From NCBI RefSeq assembly GCF_900102075.1, contig NZ_FNAV01000004.1:62001-126000 (forward strand): a DNA stretch of 64,000 nt. The letters are read 5' to 3'. A program made the position numbers and the translations under genes. The DNA is from Salipiger thiooxidans. GTDB taxonomy: Bacteria; Pseudomonadota; Alphaproteobacteria; Rhodobacterales; Rhodobacteraceae. Positions within the stretch are counted from its first letter, which is position 1; each line of letters opens with the position of its first letter. This document shows, piece by piece, positions 26,506 to 36,103 of this stretch. The notes beneath the pieces are model-generated. The model had not been told where the DNA came from, searched no databases, and saw nothing but the letters and a program-made list of their open reading frames with translations.

Positions 26506-28107
26506 TTACTTCGTCACGACCCAGTAGGACGCCGCCGTGGTGGCGCCCCCGGAGATGAAGTTCTGGACGTTGTCCCGCATCGCGTGCTGTTCGATCTGCT
26601 GGAACATGATGCCGAAGGGCGAGACGGTCTGGTGCTCCTTCTGCAGCGCCAGGTACATCTCCTTGCGGGTGTCGGTGTCGTTCTCGGTGACGGCGGCGAG
26701 GGTTTCCTCGCTCATCTCCGGGATGCCCCAGGCGTTGCGCCATGCCAGCAGGCCGGTGGCGCCGGCCTCGTCCGAGTTGTCGGGGTTATAGGCGAAGGTG
26801 CCGGCGTTGGTGTTGGGGTCGGGATAGTCCGGACCCCACGCGCCGAGGTAGATGTCGTGCTCGCGCGCGCGGTAGCGGTCGAGCGTCTGCGCGCCGGTGC
26901 CGACGATCAGCGACACGTCGCAGCCGAGCTGACTCCAGGTGTTCTGCAGCGACTGGGCGATGTCGATGCGCTCCTGCGCGTCGCGCACCGAGATCTCGAT
27001 GGCGCCGCAGTCGGGGAAGCCGGACTCGGCGAGCGCCGCCTTGGCCTTTTCGATGTCATACGAGAACGGCTTGTCCTCGAGCGCGCCGAGGAAGGTCAGC
27101 GGCAGGAAGGCCTGGTGCACGGTGTACTGGCCGTTGAGGAAGCTGCCCGACATGCCGGCGTAATCGGTCGCCCACTTGAGCGCCTCGACCACCTTGGGAT
27201 CCGAGAGCATCTCGTTCTTCTGGTTGGCGGACCAGTACATCAGCCGGCCCTTGAGCTCGTCGACGACCTGCAGGCCGTCGGTCTCCTTCACCGCGGCGAT
27301 GTCTTCGGGCGAGAGGTTGCGGGCGATGTCGATGTCGCCGCGCTCGAGCTGCAGGCGCTGGGTGGCGGATTCCTGGATGTGCTGGACGATCACCCGCTCC
27401 ATCGCCGGCTTCTCGCCGCCGTAATTGGGGTTGAGGTCCATCAGGACCGACTCGTTGGGCTTCCAGTCCACCACCTTGTAGGGGCCGGAGCCGGCGGTGT
27501 TGGTGCGCAGCCACTCGGCGCCCATGTCGCCGTCGGTCTCGTGCTCCATCACCGTCGCCATGTCGACGATGCCGCCGATGGTGGAGGTCAGGCAGTTCAG
27601 CACGAAGGAGACCGCGTATTTCTGGTCGAGCTTGATGACCAGCGTCTTGTCGTCGGTGGCGACGATGGTCTCCTCGACGTTCTCGGGGGTGAAGCCGAAC
27701 TGGGTGAGGATGAACGACGGCGTCTTGTTGAGGGTCACCGCGCGGCGCAGCGAGAACTCGGCGTCCTTGGCGGTCACCGGGTTGCCAGAGGCGAAGACGT
27801 GGCCGTCGGCCATGGTGAAGGTGATCTCGGTGCCGTCCTCGGAGATCTCCCAGCTTTCGGCGAGCTGCGGCTCGAAGCCCGCCTCGAGGTCGAGCGGATC
27901 GAAGTTGACCAGCTTCTCGTAGACGTTGCGCGACACGTCGGCGCCCGCGAACTCGAAGCTTTCCGCCGGGTCGAGGGTCTTGATGTCGTCGATCCGGTTG
28001 GCGATCACCAGCATGTTGGGCGGGGTCTCGGCCATGGCGGGCAGGGCCACCGAGCCCAGCAGCACCGCCGTGAGCGCGGCGGCCTGGAAACTGCGTGAAG
28101 TTTTCAT
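26506..28107 (-). CDS. Peptide/dipeptide ABC transporter substrate-binding protein
   Basis: A 533-residue SBP_bac_5 family protein with a Sec signal peptide (cleavage after PAMA, about residue 26). Family features: IDDIKTLDPAESFEF, the YGGEKPAMERVIVQHIQE loop and AYNPDNSDEAG. GAGGGAG precedes the ATG. The ligand is presumably a small peptide, which would suit the adjacent M19 dipeptidase. Confidence 0.93.
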   Translation of the reverse strand: MKTSRSFQAAALTAVLLGSVALPAMAETPPNMLVIANRIDDIKTLDPAESFEFAGADVSRNVYEKLVNFDPLDLEAGFEPQLAESWEISEDGTEITFTMADGHVFASGNPVTAKDAEFSLRRAVTLNKTPSFILTQFGFTPENVEETIVATDDKTLVIKLDQKYAVSFVLNCLTSTIGGIVDMATVMEHETDGDMGAEWLRTNTAGSGPYKVVDWKPNESVLMDLNPNYGGEKPAMERVIVQHIQESATQRLQLERGDIDIARNLSPEDIAAVKETDGLQVVDELKGRLMYWSANQKNEMLSDPKVVEALKWATDYAGMSGSFLNGQYTVHQAFLPLTFLGALEDKPFSYDIEKAKAALAESGFPDCGAIEISVRDAQERIDIAQSLQNTWSQLGCDVSLIVGTGAQTLDRYRAREHDIYLGAWGPDYPDPNTNAGTFAYNPDNSDEAGATGLLAWRNAWGIPEMSEETLAAVTENDTDTRKEMYLALQKEHQTVSPFGIMFQQIEQHAMRDNVQNFISGGATTAASYWVVTK

Positions 28108-28186
28108 GGTTTGGTCTCCCTCTTGGTTATCCTGTCGGTTCTGCGGCCCGCTGTTACGGTGCCGTTCAGTCTTGTGTCGCTTGCCC

Positions 28187-29248
28187 TCAGTCGCGCCAGG
28201 TCCGGCGCAGCACGCGCAGCCAGTTCCCGTAGCAGAGCTTTTCCATCAGCACGGAATCGATGCCGTGGGACGTCATCGCGGCGCGCAGGGCAGGCAGCCC
28301 GGCGCAGTCCCTGATGTCCTTCGGCACCAATGCCCCGTCGAAGTCGGAACCGAAGCCCACCCGGTCCTCCCCCAGGAATTTGATCAAATGGTCAATATGC
28401 CGGAGCATCAGGTCAAGGGAAAAGTCGCTGTCCATCTGGCCGTCGGGACGCAGGAAGGCAGAGGCGAAGTTGAGACCCACCATGCCGTCACTCTCGGCAA
28501 TTATCCCGAGTTGCCGGTCGGTTAGGTTGCGCGAATGCGGCGTGACGGCCCAGGCGTTGGAATGCGTCGCGACCAGCGGCGCGTCCGAAGCGGACGCCAC
28601 GTCATCGAAGCCCTGTTCATTCAGGTGACTCAGATCGAGCATGATTCCGAGCTTGTTGCACTCGGAGACGAGTCGCTTTCCGTGCTCGGTGAGCCCCGGA
28701 CCGGTGTCGGGCGTCGAGGGGAATCGGAACGGAACGCCGTGGCCGAAGATGGTCGGGCGCGACCAGACCGGCCCCAGCGAGCGCAGTCCGCGGGCGTGCA
28801 GCTGGTGCAGGGTCTCGAACTCGGGGTCGATGCCCTCGGCACCCTCGATGTGCATGATCGCGGCCATCCTGGGGCCGTGGATCGCGGTCTCGAGCTCGGG
28901 GACGGTGCGGCAGATGGTGACCGCGCCCGCGGCCTCCAGCGCTTCGAGCGCCTCGGCGCCGCGCAGGGTGGTCTCGAGCCCTTCCTCGAAGGGGATCATC
29001 GGCGGTAGGGGCAGGTCGTACTCGGCCCGCGTCATCTCTTCCTGCCGCTCGGAGCGGTTCGAGGGCGAGGCCACGAAGATGGCGAAGAAGCCACCGCCGA
29101 AGCCGCCCTTGATGGCGCGGGGCAGGTCGATGTGGCCATCGGGAAGCCCCGCCGCCACTCCTTCTGCCGTTGCGGCCCCGCGCAGCAGGCGCAGGATCAG
29201 GTCATTGTGGCCATCGAAGATCGGCGGGGTCGTGGGGGCGGCGGTCAT
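28187..29248 (-). CDS. Membrane dipeptidase (peptidase family M19)
   Basis: A 353-residue zinc dipeptidase of the renal dipeptidase family. Metal ligands are visible as DGHNDL (residues 12-17), the bridging Glu in MHIEGAEG (about 130), and His in LDLSHLNE and THSNAW. No signal peptide is seen, so it is probably cytoplasmic and hydrolyses dipeptides brought in by the transporter encoded downstream. About 80 bp separate it from the binding-protein gene. Confidence 0.93.
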   Translation of the reverse strand: MTAAPTTPPIFDGHNDLILRLLRGAATAEGVAAGLPDGHIDLPRAIKGGFGGGFFAIFVASPSNRSERQEEMTRAEYDLPLPPMIPFEEGLETTLRGAEALEALEAAGAVTICRTVPELETAIHGPRMAAIMHIEGAEGIDPEFETLHQLHARGLRSLGPVWSRPTIFGHGVPFRFPSTPDTGPGLTEHGKRLVSECNKLGIMLDLSHLNEQGFDDVASASDAPLVATHSNAWAVTPHSRNLTDRQLGIIAESDGMVGLNFASAFLRPDGQMDSDFSLDLMLRHIDHLIKFLGEDRVGFGSDFDGALVPKDIRDCAGLPALRAAMTSHGIDSVLMEKLCYGNWLRVLRRTWRD

Positions 29249-29318
29249 TCTGTGCGGTGCTCCGGTTTCCTGTACTGACAGGAGACTGGCACCGCGAATT
29301 GTTCGCCTGCAAGTGGGT

Positions 29319-30710
29319 TCAGCTCAGCAGGTAGGCATAGGCCAGGACCCAGAGCGGAAGTGCCACCAGACAGACCAGCATGTAGGTGCCGTTCCAGCGC
29401 AACCCGACGTGGCGGGCGCTGACGTTGCCGAAGGAGCCGATCAGCAGCGTCGTGGCGGTGAAGGGCGAGCTGATGCCGCCAAGCGCCCAGCCCGCGCAGA
29501 TCGCCGAGACCAGCACCGCGGGGCTCACGCCCAGCTCGGCCGGCGTCGGCAGCAGCGGCGCGATCAGCGTGACCGCAAGGATCGGGTTCATCGCGAACTG
29601 GCCGCACAGCGGGATGACCCAGATGAGCCCGGCCAGCACCAGCCAGTGCGGCAGGTCCTCGGGGTGGAAGCCGCTCGCCTTGACCAGCGGTGCCAGCAGC
29701 GGCGCGCCGACGGTGCCGATGTAGCCCGCCATCATCAGCAGCAGCACCTCGGAGCGGTAGCCCGGCATGTCGCGGAAGGTGTAGTCGCGCAGGCGCTCGC
29801 CCAGCGGTGTGCCGCCGTCACGGGCCTGCAGCCATGTCCAGACGAACGCCATGATCGGCACGATCACCAGCACGAGGCCGATGACGCGGATGCCGGTGAT
29901 GGCGCCGAGGATGACGACGCTGGTCGCGAGGATCGCCAGCAGGGCCAGCAGCGGCAGCATCAGGGCCCACGAGCCCTCGGGCTTGCCGCGCGGCGGCAGC
30001 GGGTGCGACAGCCGCGGCTTGAAGAGCGTGTCGAGCCCCCAGCCCAGCAGCGTCATGATGACGGCGGTGATGAAGCAGGGCAGCACGACACCGCCCCAGC
30101 TTGCGCCGGGGATCAGCGCGGTCGAGATGGCGACAGAGAAGGACAGCGGCGACCACGGCAGCGAGACGACGAAGCCGCGCTGGATCGCCAGCAGCATGCG
30201 GCGGCGGCGGTGGTTGCGGATCTCCTCGTCCGGCTCCTCGTGGGCGGCGGCGGTGGCGAGCGAGCCCAGAAGCGCGATCGAGCCGTAGTTCAGCAGCAGC
30301 GCAAAGGCGGTCCCGCCCAGCGTCAGCGCGAGATAGCGCTTGCCCGGCGGCTGGCGCGACAGGAACGAGCCGCCGGCACGGATCGCCTCGGACGGCTCGG
30401 CGGCGGCGCGCAGCGTGGCCAGCGCGGTGAAGAAGGCGGCGATGAAGGTGCCCGAGTGCATCGCGGCGGTGATGGTGCCGCGCCAGTCTCCGCCCTTCAT
30501 GATCAGCGCCGCGGTCAGCGCCAGCGCCACGTAGACAAAGGCCTTGCGGCCGGGTCTGACCTGCAGGAACAGCGCCCCCACGAGGATCACCCAGAGCAGG
30601 TAGGCCAGCGGATCGAGCGCATCGGTGCGCCCCCATTCGCGGATCGCCACGAGCGCCGTCACGGATATCAGCAGGAGCCCGGTCAGGCGGTGAAGAAGGG
30701 GGGCGGTCAT
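29319..30710 (-). CDS. Polytopic membrane protein, ion-transporter-superfamily-like
   Basis: A 463-residue protein with about 11-12 hydrophobic segments. A region resembling transporters of the NhaD/ArsB/DctM group (ion transporter superfamily) lies near the end: AMNPILAVTLIAPLLP and GGISSPFTATTLL. I cannot assign a substrate. The ATG at 30710 is chosen; an in-frame ATG at 30740 would add ten polar residues. It is upstream of, and probably co-transcribed with, the M19 dipeptidase and the peptide transporter. Confidence 0.8.
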   Translation of the reverse strand: MTAPLLHRLTGLLLISVTALVAIREWGRTDALDPLAYLLWVILVGALFLQVRPGRKAFVYVALALTAALIMKGGDWRGTITAAMHSGTFIAAFFTALATLRAAAEPSEAIRAGGSFLSRQPPGKRYLALTLGGTAFALLLNYGSIALLGSLATAAAHEEPDEEIRNHRRRRMLLAIQRGFVVSLPWSPLSFSVAISTALIPGASWGGVVLPCFITAVIMTLLGWGLDTLFKPRLSHPLPPRGKPEGSWALMLPLLALLAILATSVVILGAITGIRVIGLVLVIVPIMAFVWTWLQARDGGTPLGERLRDYTFRDMPGYRSEVLLLMMAGYIGTVGAPLLAPLVKASGFHPEDLPHWLVLAGLIWVIPLCGQFAMNPILAVTLIAPLLPTPAELGVSPAVLVSAICAGWALGGISSPFTATTLLIGSFGNVSARHVGLRWNGTYMLVCLVALPLWVLAYAYLLS

Positions 30711-30899
30711 GGCCGGGCCGCGCTCCGGGGACTGTCGCATGGGGCGATCCGGGGCCTTTGCTGTGTCTGTCGCGTCCGGCGCTTCGGACCGGGGCCGGGC
30801 ACGGGGCGCGGACGGGGCCAGATCGGTAAGGACTCGTGACCTTTTAGACCAGCATTCGCCCCCGGCGCAATCACCTGACGTCAGCGGCGGTGCGCGGGG

Positions 30900-30917
30900 C
30901 TGTCGTCAAAGCTTCAT
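30900..30917 (+). promoter_or_regulatory. Candidate PHO box upstream of phnC
   Basis: CTGTCGT-CAAA-GCTTCAT matches the two 7-bp repeats (CTGTCAT) of a PhoB box in 6 and 4 positions, with the usual 4-bp A-rich spacer, 93 bp before phnC. A 10-bp palindrome CTGACGTCAG lies just upstream (30875-30884). Nothing else is seen in the 299-bp gap. Confidence 0.4.
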
Positions 30918-31009
30918 CCACCGGTGACCTTTCCGACATGGCCGCGACACGAAGCCGATACCTGCGGGCGCTTATACGTCTTCCCGGAACAGGACACGCA
31001 GGGGGATGC

Positions 31010-31828
31010 ATGCTCGTCGTAGACCAGCTGACGAAGCGCTTTGGCGCCAATACGGCCGTGGACAACGCGAGCTTCACCGTCGACCGCCCGCTGATGATCG
31101 GCATCATCGGCCGCTCGGGCGCCGGCAAGTCGACCTTCCTGCGCATGATGAACCGGCTGACCGACGCCAGCGAGGGCGAGATCCGCTTCGAGGGCCGCAA
31201 CGTGCTGGCGCTGAAGGGCGCCGACAAGCGGGCGTGGCAGTCGGACTGCGCGATGATCTTCCAGCAGTTCAACCTCGTGCCGCGCATGGACGTGGTGTCG
31301 AACGTGCTGCACGGCACACTGGCCAAGCGCCCGGTGCTGTCGACCATGTTCAACCTCTACCCGCGCGAGGACATCCACCGCGCCATCGACATCCTCGAGC
31401 GTCTGGGCATCGCCGCCCACGCCGCCAAGCGCGCCGAGGCGCTCTCGGGCGGCCAGCAGCAGCGCGTCGCCATCGCGCGCGCGCTCATGCAGGACCCCAA
31501 GGTGATCCTCGCCGACGAGCCCATCGCCTCGCTCGACCCGATGAACGCGCAGATCGTCATGAAGGCGCTGCGCCGCATCCATGACGAGGACGGCCGCATG
31601 GTCATCGCCAACCTGCACACGCTCGACACCGCGCGGCGCTACTGCGACCGGGTGATCGGGATGCGCGACGGGCGCATCGTCTTCGATGGCACGCCCGCGC
31701 AGCTCACCACCGGCGTCGCCCGCGACATCTACGGGGCGGGCTCGGATTTTTCCGAGGACGCCACCTCCACCGAAATCCGCGAGCCCGTGGCCGTGACCGA
31801 GATCCGGCACGCCGAGGTGGCGCTCTGA
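31010..31828 (+). CDS. phnC: Phosphonate ABC transporter ATP-binding protein
   Basis: A 272-residue ATPase: Walker [10 protein letters not shown], PhnC-typical [19 protein letters not shown], signature LSGGQQQR, Walker [14 protein letters not shown]. The ATG at 31010 follows AGGGGG; upstream in-frame codons are open but lack a site. It energises uptake of phosphonates with PhnD and the two PhnE proteins. PhoB control is suggested by the candidate box upstream. Confidence 0.95.
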   Translation: MLVVDQLTKRFGANTAVDNASFTVDRPLMIGIIGRSGAGKSTFLRMMNRLTDASEGEIRFEGRNVLALKGADKRAWQSDCAMIFQQFNLVPRMDVVSNVLHGTLAKRPVLSTMFNLYPREDIHRAIDILERLGIAAHAAKRAEALSGGQQQRVAIARALMQDPKVILADEPIASLDPMNAQIVMKALRRIHDEDGRMVIANLHTLDTARRYCDRVIGMRDGRIVFDGTPAQLTTGVARDIYGAGSDFSEDATSTEIREPVAVTEIRHAEVAL

Positions 31829-31887
31829 TCCAGCTTCCATGGGGCCCAACAGGGACGGGTCCCTCAGTGTCAAAAAGGGGAAGAACC

Positions 31888-32787
31888 ATGAAGAAACTCA
31901 TCGCGGCCGCTCTGGCCACCACCGCCCTCTGCTCGGCCGCTTCCGCGCAGGAGATCACCGAATTCCGTCTCGGCATCCTCGGCGGCGAGAACGCTCAGGA
32001 CCGTCTGGCCAGCAACCAGTGCTACGCCGACAAGATCGCCGAAGCGCTCGGCGTCGAGGTCAAGGTCTTCACTCCCGCCGACTACAACGGCGTGATGCAG
32101 GGCCTGCTCGGCGGCACCATCGACGCGGCGTGGATGGGCGCCTCGTCCTATGCCGGCACCTACATCGCCGACCCCGAAGCGGTCGAGCCGGTGCTGGTGA
32201 AGCAGAACGAGGACGGCTCGATCGGCTACTACTCGATCGGGTTCGCCCGCGCCGACAGCGGCATCACCTCGCTCGACGACCTCAAGGGCAAGAACTTCGG
32301 CTTCGGTGACCCGAACTCGACCTCGGGCTACCTGATCCCCTCGATCGAGATCGACGCCGCGGGTTACTCGATGGAGCCGGGCAGCTACTTCGGCGACGTC
32401 GTCTTCACCGGCGGCCACGAACAGACCATCGTTGCCGTCAACAACGGTGACGTCGACGCCGGCGTGACCTGGGCCGACGGCCAGGGCGCATGGGAAGACG
32501 GCTACAACTCGGGCGCGCTGCGCAAGGCCAGCGATGCCGGCCTCGTCGACATGAACGACCTCGTGCAGATCTGGCAGTCCAAGATCATCCCCGAAGGTCC
32601 GTTCGTGCTGCGCAAGGCGCTGCCGCAGGACGTCAAGGACGCGGTCACCGAGCTGACCGCGAACCTCTGGGAAGAAGACCCCGACTGCGCCTACGGCGTG
32701 GCCGCAGGCGACGCCAAGGACTTCATCCCGGTGACTCACGCCGAGTACGAGTCGATCGTCGCTGCCCGCCAGTCGAAGATCAACTGA
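31888..32787 (+). CDS. phnD: Phosphonate ABC transporter substrate-binding protein
   Basis: A 299-residue periplasmic protein with a Sec signal peptide (cleavage after SASA, about residue 20). PhnD signatures: FRLGILGGENAQDR, DAAWMGASSYA and GDPNSTSGYLIPS, which form the phosphonate-binding cleft. It captures alkylphosphonates for import. An AAGGGG site precedes ATG 31888. Confidence 0.96.
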   Translation: MKKLIAAALATTALCSAASAQEITEFRLGILGGENAQDRLASNQCYADKIAEALGVEVKVFTPADYNGVMQGLLGGTIDAAWMGASSYAGTYIADPEAVEPVLVKQNEDGSIGYYSIGFARADSGITSLDDLKGKNFGFGDPNSTSGYLIPSIEIDAAGYSMEPGSYFGDVVFTGGHEQTIVAVNNGDVDAGVTWADGQGAWEDGYNSGALRKASDAGLVDMNDLVQIWQSKIIPEGPFVLRKALPQDVKDAVTELTANLWEEDPDCAYGVAAGDAKDFIPVTHAEYESIVAARQSKIN

Positions 32788-32801
32788 TCGAGACCCGTGC
32801 C

Positions 32802-32830
32802 AAGGCCCCGTCCGCGTGACGGGGCCTTTT
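32802..32830 (+). terminator. Intrinsic terminator/attenuator after phnD
   Basis: A perfect 10-bp stem AAGGCCCCGT/ACGGGGCCTT with a 7-base loop, ending in TTTT, 14 bp after the phnD stop and 190 bp before phnE1. It probably makes phnD more abundant than the permease genes. The rest of the gap (32831-33020) shows no gene. Confidence 0.8.
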
Positions 32831-33020
32831 CGCGCCGCGTGACCGACGGCGGAGACCTTACCGCCGCACACGCCTCCGTCGCAGATGCGGGCCCGCCGCC
32901 CGCTGCCGCGTCCGCCATCGCCGCGCAAGCGGGGCCACCTCGGGCCCGCCGCATGGTGCGCCTGCCGTGCCCGGACCCGCGCCTCCGACCCCGAGTGCTG
33001 CCCTGCTGGATGACTTGCCC

Positions 33021-33881
33021 ATGACCCACACCGACGCCAGTTTCGACACCCGCGCGCATTACATGGCGCTGATGGCGCGCAAGCGCCTCTACGGCGGGCT
33101 GGTCCTGACCGTCTTCGTGGCGCTCATGGTCTCGGGCTTCATGCTCGCCGACGACCGCAACGCCGGCGGCTTCTGGAGCGGCCTTCCGCAGATCCTCGAT
33201 TTCCCGGCCAGCGTGATCGACGACACGCTGCCCAAGCTCGACCGGCTGCCCGGCCACGTCGTGCGCTACTTCCCGGCGCTGCTCGAGACCGTGAACATCG
33301 CCGCCGTCTCGACCCTGATCGGTGCACTTCTTGCCATGGTGATCTCGCTGCTCTCGACCCGGGGGCTGGCGCGCTGGCCGCGGCTCATCCCGCTGTTCCG
33401 CCGGATCATGGACATCCTGCGCGCGGTGCCCGAGATCGTTATCGCGCTGGTGCTGATCTTCGTGCTGGGCGGCGGGCCGGTGCCCGCGATGATCGCCATC
33501 GCCTTCCACACCGTGGGTGCGCTCGGCAAGCTCTTCTCCGAGGTCAACGAGAACGCCGACCTCAAGCCCGTCGAGGGACTGCAGTCGGTCGGCGCCACCT
33601 GGCTCCAGCGCATGTGGCTGGGCGTGGTGCCGCAGGTCTCGCCCAACTACTTCAGCTACGCGCTGCTGCGCTTCGAGATCAACATCCGCGCTTCGGCGAT
33701 CCTCGGCTTCGTGGGCGCAGGCGGCATCGGATACGAGCTCAGGAACGCCATGGCCTGGGGGCAGGGGCGCTTCGACGAGGCGGCGGCGATCTTCCTGCTG
33801 CTGTTCGGCTCCATCGTGATCTTCGACCAGCTCTCGAGCCACGTCCGCAACGCCATGATCGCGAAGAAGGGAACCCACTGA
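33021..33881 (+). CDS. phnE: Phosphonate ABC transporter permease PhnE (first)
   Basis: A 286-residue inner-membrane permease. First segment near residues 25-45; core BPD_transp_1 domain with LRAVPEIVIALVLIF and the PhnE motif VEGLQSVGATWLQRMWLGVVPQ. The start ATG 33021 has only a poor site. It overlaps the second phnE by one base (TGATG). Confidence 0.94.
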   Translation: MTHTDASFDTRAHYMALMARKRLYGGLVLTVFVALMVSGFMLADDRNAGGFWSGLPQILDFPASVIDDTLPKLDRLPGHVVRYFPALLETVNIAAVSTLIGALLAMVISLLSTRGLARWPRLIPLFRRIMDILRAVPEIVIALVLIFVLGGGPVPAMIAIAFHTVGALGKLFSEVNENADLKPVEGLQSVGATWLQRMWLGVVPQVSPNYFSYALLRFEINIRASAILGFVGAGGIGYELRNAMAWGQGRFDEAAAIFLLLFGSIVIFDQLSSHVRNAMIAKKGTH

Positions 33882-35185
33882 TGGCCGACGCCGTTCTCTA
33901 CGCCTCTGCCGACCGGCTGTTCCTGCGCAAGCGGCTGCTGGCCTTCGGCCTGCCCGCCGTGGTGCTGGCCTATCTCGCCTACGTATTCTTCGCCTTCGAC
34001 ATCGCGGGCCTCGCCGAGCGGGCACGCATGGACAACGCCCGCACGCTGCTCGCCGACGTCTGGAGCTACAAGACCCATGTCACGCAGGACAACCGCACCG
34101 GCGAGGTGGTCGTCGCCATCGAGGGCGAGCGCAAGGGCACCTACGCCGCGGGCACCGAGCCCGACTGGGTCGAGATGGACCCCGAGGGCACCGTGGTCGC
34201 GCTTGGCGACGGCCATGCAGTGACCTTCCTGCCCGCGGGCGGCTTCCGCTACGACGTGCCGGGCTACGGGCCGGTCGAGGTCCGGGTCGAGGGTCGCGAG
34301 GTGGTCTCGAACCTCGAGGGCGAGATTCCCGACTGGGTCTCGGCCTCGGGCACGAGGGTGCAGGTCGAGACCTCGCACGCGCGCATCTCGGTGACCCGCA
34401 ACCGCACCGAGCTCTTCCGTTACTTCCCCGGCTGGGAGCTGTTCTTCTTCACCCTCGGCAGCCCCTACCACGGCCACGGCGCGGGCGAGATCCTGTTCGG
34501 CGACCGCATCGACCCGACCCGGTCGAACCTTTCGGGCGCATGGCACGATTTCTGGGGCAACGACATGTGGCGCCACGCGGATGTTGCATGGGCGCTGTTC
34601 GAGACCGTGCTCATGGCCTTCCTCGGCACCTTCGGCGCTGCGTTCGTGGCCTTGCCGCTGGCGTTCCTCTCGGCCCGGAACTTCGCGCCGCTGGTGGCCG
34701 TGCGCTTTGCCGTGCGCCGGGTCTTCGACTTCCTGCGCGGGGTCGACGGGCTGATCTGGACCATCGTGCTCAGCCGCGCCTTCGGGCCGGGGCCGCTCAC
34801 CGGCGCGCTGGCGATCCTGCTGACCGACACCGGCACCTTCGGCAAGCTGTTCTCGGAGGCGCTGGAAAACGTCGACGGCAAGCAAATCGAGGGCGTCTCC
34901 TCGACCGGCGCCAAGCCGCTGCAGCGCTACCGTTTCGGCGTCCTGCCGCAGATTACGCCGGTGCTGATCTCGCAGCTCTTCTATTACCTTGAATCCAACA
35001 CCCGATCCGCCACCATCATCGGCGCGATCACCGGGGGCGGCATCGGGCTTCTGCTGACGCAGGCGATGATCACGCAGAAGGACTGGGAAGAGGTGAGCTA
35101 CTACATCATCCTGATCGTGCTGATGGTCATGGCGATGGACAGCCTGTCGGGCTGGCTGCGCCGCAAGCTGATCCGGGGGGCGTGA
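33881..35185 (+). CDS. phnE: Phosphonate ABC transporter permease PhnE (second, with large insert)
   Basis: A 434-residue permease, much longer than the first PhnE. After the first membrane segment (21-40) there is a soluble, beta-rich stretch of about 195 residues (41-235), predicted periplasmic, and then the usual core with LRGVDGLIWTIVLSRAFG, EGVSSTGAKPLQRYRFGVLPQ and YYLESNTRSATIIG. The core motifs are intact, so the protein should pair with the first PhnE. The insert resembles no domain I know. TGATG junctions at both ends. Confidence 0.93.
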   Translation: MADAVLYASADRLFLRKRLLAFGLPAVVLAYLAYVFFAFDIAGLAERARMDNARTLLADVWSYKTHVTQDNRTGEVVVAIEGERKGTYAAGTEPDWVEMDPEGTVVALGDGHAVTFLPAGGFRYDVPGYGPVEVRVEGREVVSNLEGEIPDWVSASGTRVQVETSHARISVTRNRTELFRYFPGWELFFFTLGSPYHGHGAGEILFGDRIDPTRSNLSGAWHDFWGNDMWRHADVAWALFETVLMAFLGTFGAAFVALPLAFLSARNFAPLVAVRFAVRRVFDFLRGVDGLIWTIVLSRAFGPGPLTGALAILLTDTGTFGKLFSEALENVDGKQIEGVSSTGAKPLQRYRFGVLPQITPVLISQLFYYLESNTRSATIIGAITGGGIGLLLTQAMITQKDWEEVSYYIILIVLMVMAMDSLSGWLRRKLIRGA

Positions 35186-35796
35186 TGGCGAAGCTCGGCG
35201 AGACGCCCTTCATCCACCCCGATTGCAAGATCGTCGAGTGCAGTTTCGGCCGCTACGTCGAGATCGGCGCGGGCTCGATCCTCGCCTTCTCCGAGCTCGG
35301 CGACTACAGTTATTGCGACACTCAGGCGGATATCGCCAACACCACCGTCGGCAAGTTCGCCAACATCGCGAGCCACACCCGCATCGGGCCCACCGATCAC
35401 CCGATGCAACAGGCCTCGCTGCACCATTTCCTCTACCGCTCGAACGACTACTGGGATGACGCCGAGCCCGATGCCGCGTTCTTCGCGCATCGCCGCGCGC
35501 GCCGGACATATGTGGGCCATGACACCTGGATAGGGCACGGTGCCATTGTGCGGCCGGAGGTCACCATCGGCCATGGCGCCGTGGTCGGGGCAGGGGCGGT
35601 GGTCACGAGGGACGTGGCGCCCTACACCATCGTGTCCGGCGTGCCCGCCACACCGATGCGCCAACGCTTCCCGGCGCAGGTGGCCGAGCGCCTGATGGCG
35701 CTGGCCTGGTGGGACTGGGACCACGCCACGCTGCGCGCGCGGCTTGACGACTTCCGCACGCTGTCGGTCGAGGCGTTTCTCGAGACGTACGAATAG
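35185..35796 (+). CDS. Hexapeptide-repeat acetyltransferase of the phosphonate operon
   Basis: A 203-residue left-handed beta-helix acyltransferase (CatB/DapH/GlmU-related) of the kind linked to phn operons. Hexapeptide turns are visible from VEIGAGSILAF through IGHGAIVRPEVTIGHGAVVGAGAVV, with a catalytic-type His in IGPTDHPMQQASLHH. ATG 35185 overlaps the phnE stop (TGATG) and follows GGGGGG. It may acetylate an aminophosphonate or C-P lyase intermediate; the C-P lyase genes themselves are not in the window. Confidence 0.9.
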   Translation: MAKLGETPFIHPDCKIVECSFGRYVEIGAGSILAFSELGDYSYCDTQADIANTTVGKFANIASHTRIGPTDHPMQQASLHHFLYRSNDYWDDAEPDAAFFAHRRARRTYVGHDTWIGHGAIVRPEVTIGHGAVVGAGAVVTRDVAPYTIVSGVPATPMRQRFPAQVAERLMALAWWDWDHATLRARLDDFRTLSVEAFLETYE

Positions 35797-36103
35797 GGGC
35801 GCGGGCGGGCGTCTTCGCAGAGGTGGTTGCCGGAGTGACGGTTCTCGGGGGGCGGCGCCGGTGCCGACGCTATGTGACGGCCGTCTGCCCGGTCATGGCG
35901 AGCGCGGGGCGTCCGTGGCCGGTCTTCGACGCCGGGAAACGCCTTGTGACGATGCCGGAGTCTCGCCGGAACCACCAGCAGGTCAGATGCAGGGGGTCCG
36001 CCCACGGCCGGCAGCCGTCGCGCCCCGAACTGAACAAGCCCCAACGCACCCGATCCCGGACCACCCGCCCGGCCCGCCGCCGCCGAAGGCAGAGCCCGGC
36101 CGC
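35797..36103. other. Intergenic gap between convergent phn and cob operons
   Basis: This 307-bp stretch lies between two gene ends. Open frames exist on both strands but have no family resemblance or ribosome binding site. I see no clear intrinsic terminator and no riboswitch motif. Confidence 0.6.

Noticed and set aside
25297-28098. 933-residue plus-strand open frame opposite the peptide transporter genes
   Set aside because: It is a shadow of the DppB-like and binding-protein genes with low-complexity composition.
30711-30740. Longer start of the polytopic carrier gene at 30740
   Set aside because: It adds only ten polar residues and neither start has a strong site; the shorter form was chosen but this remains open.
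35797-36103. Possible second cobalamin riboswitch near the 3' end of the cob operon
   Set aside because: No B12 box or conserved core could be found on either strand.
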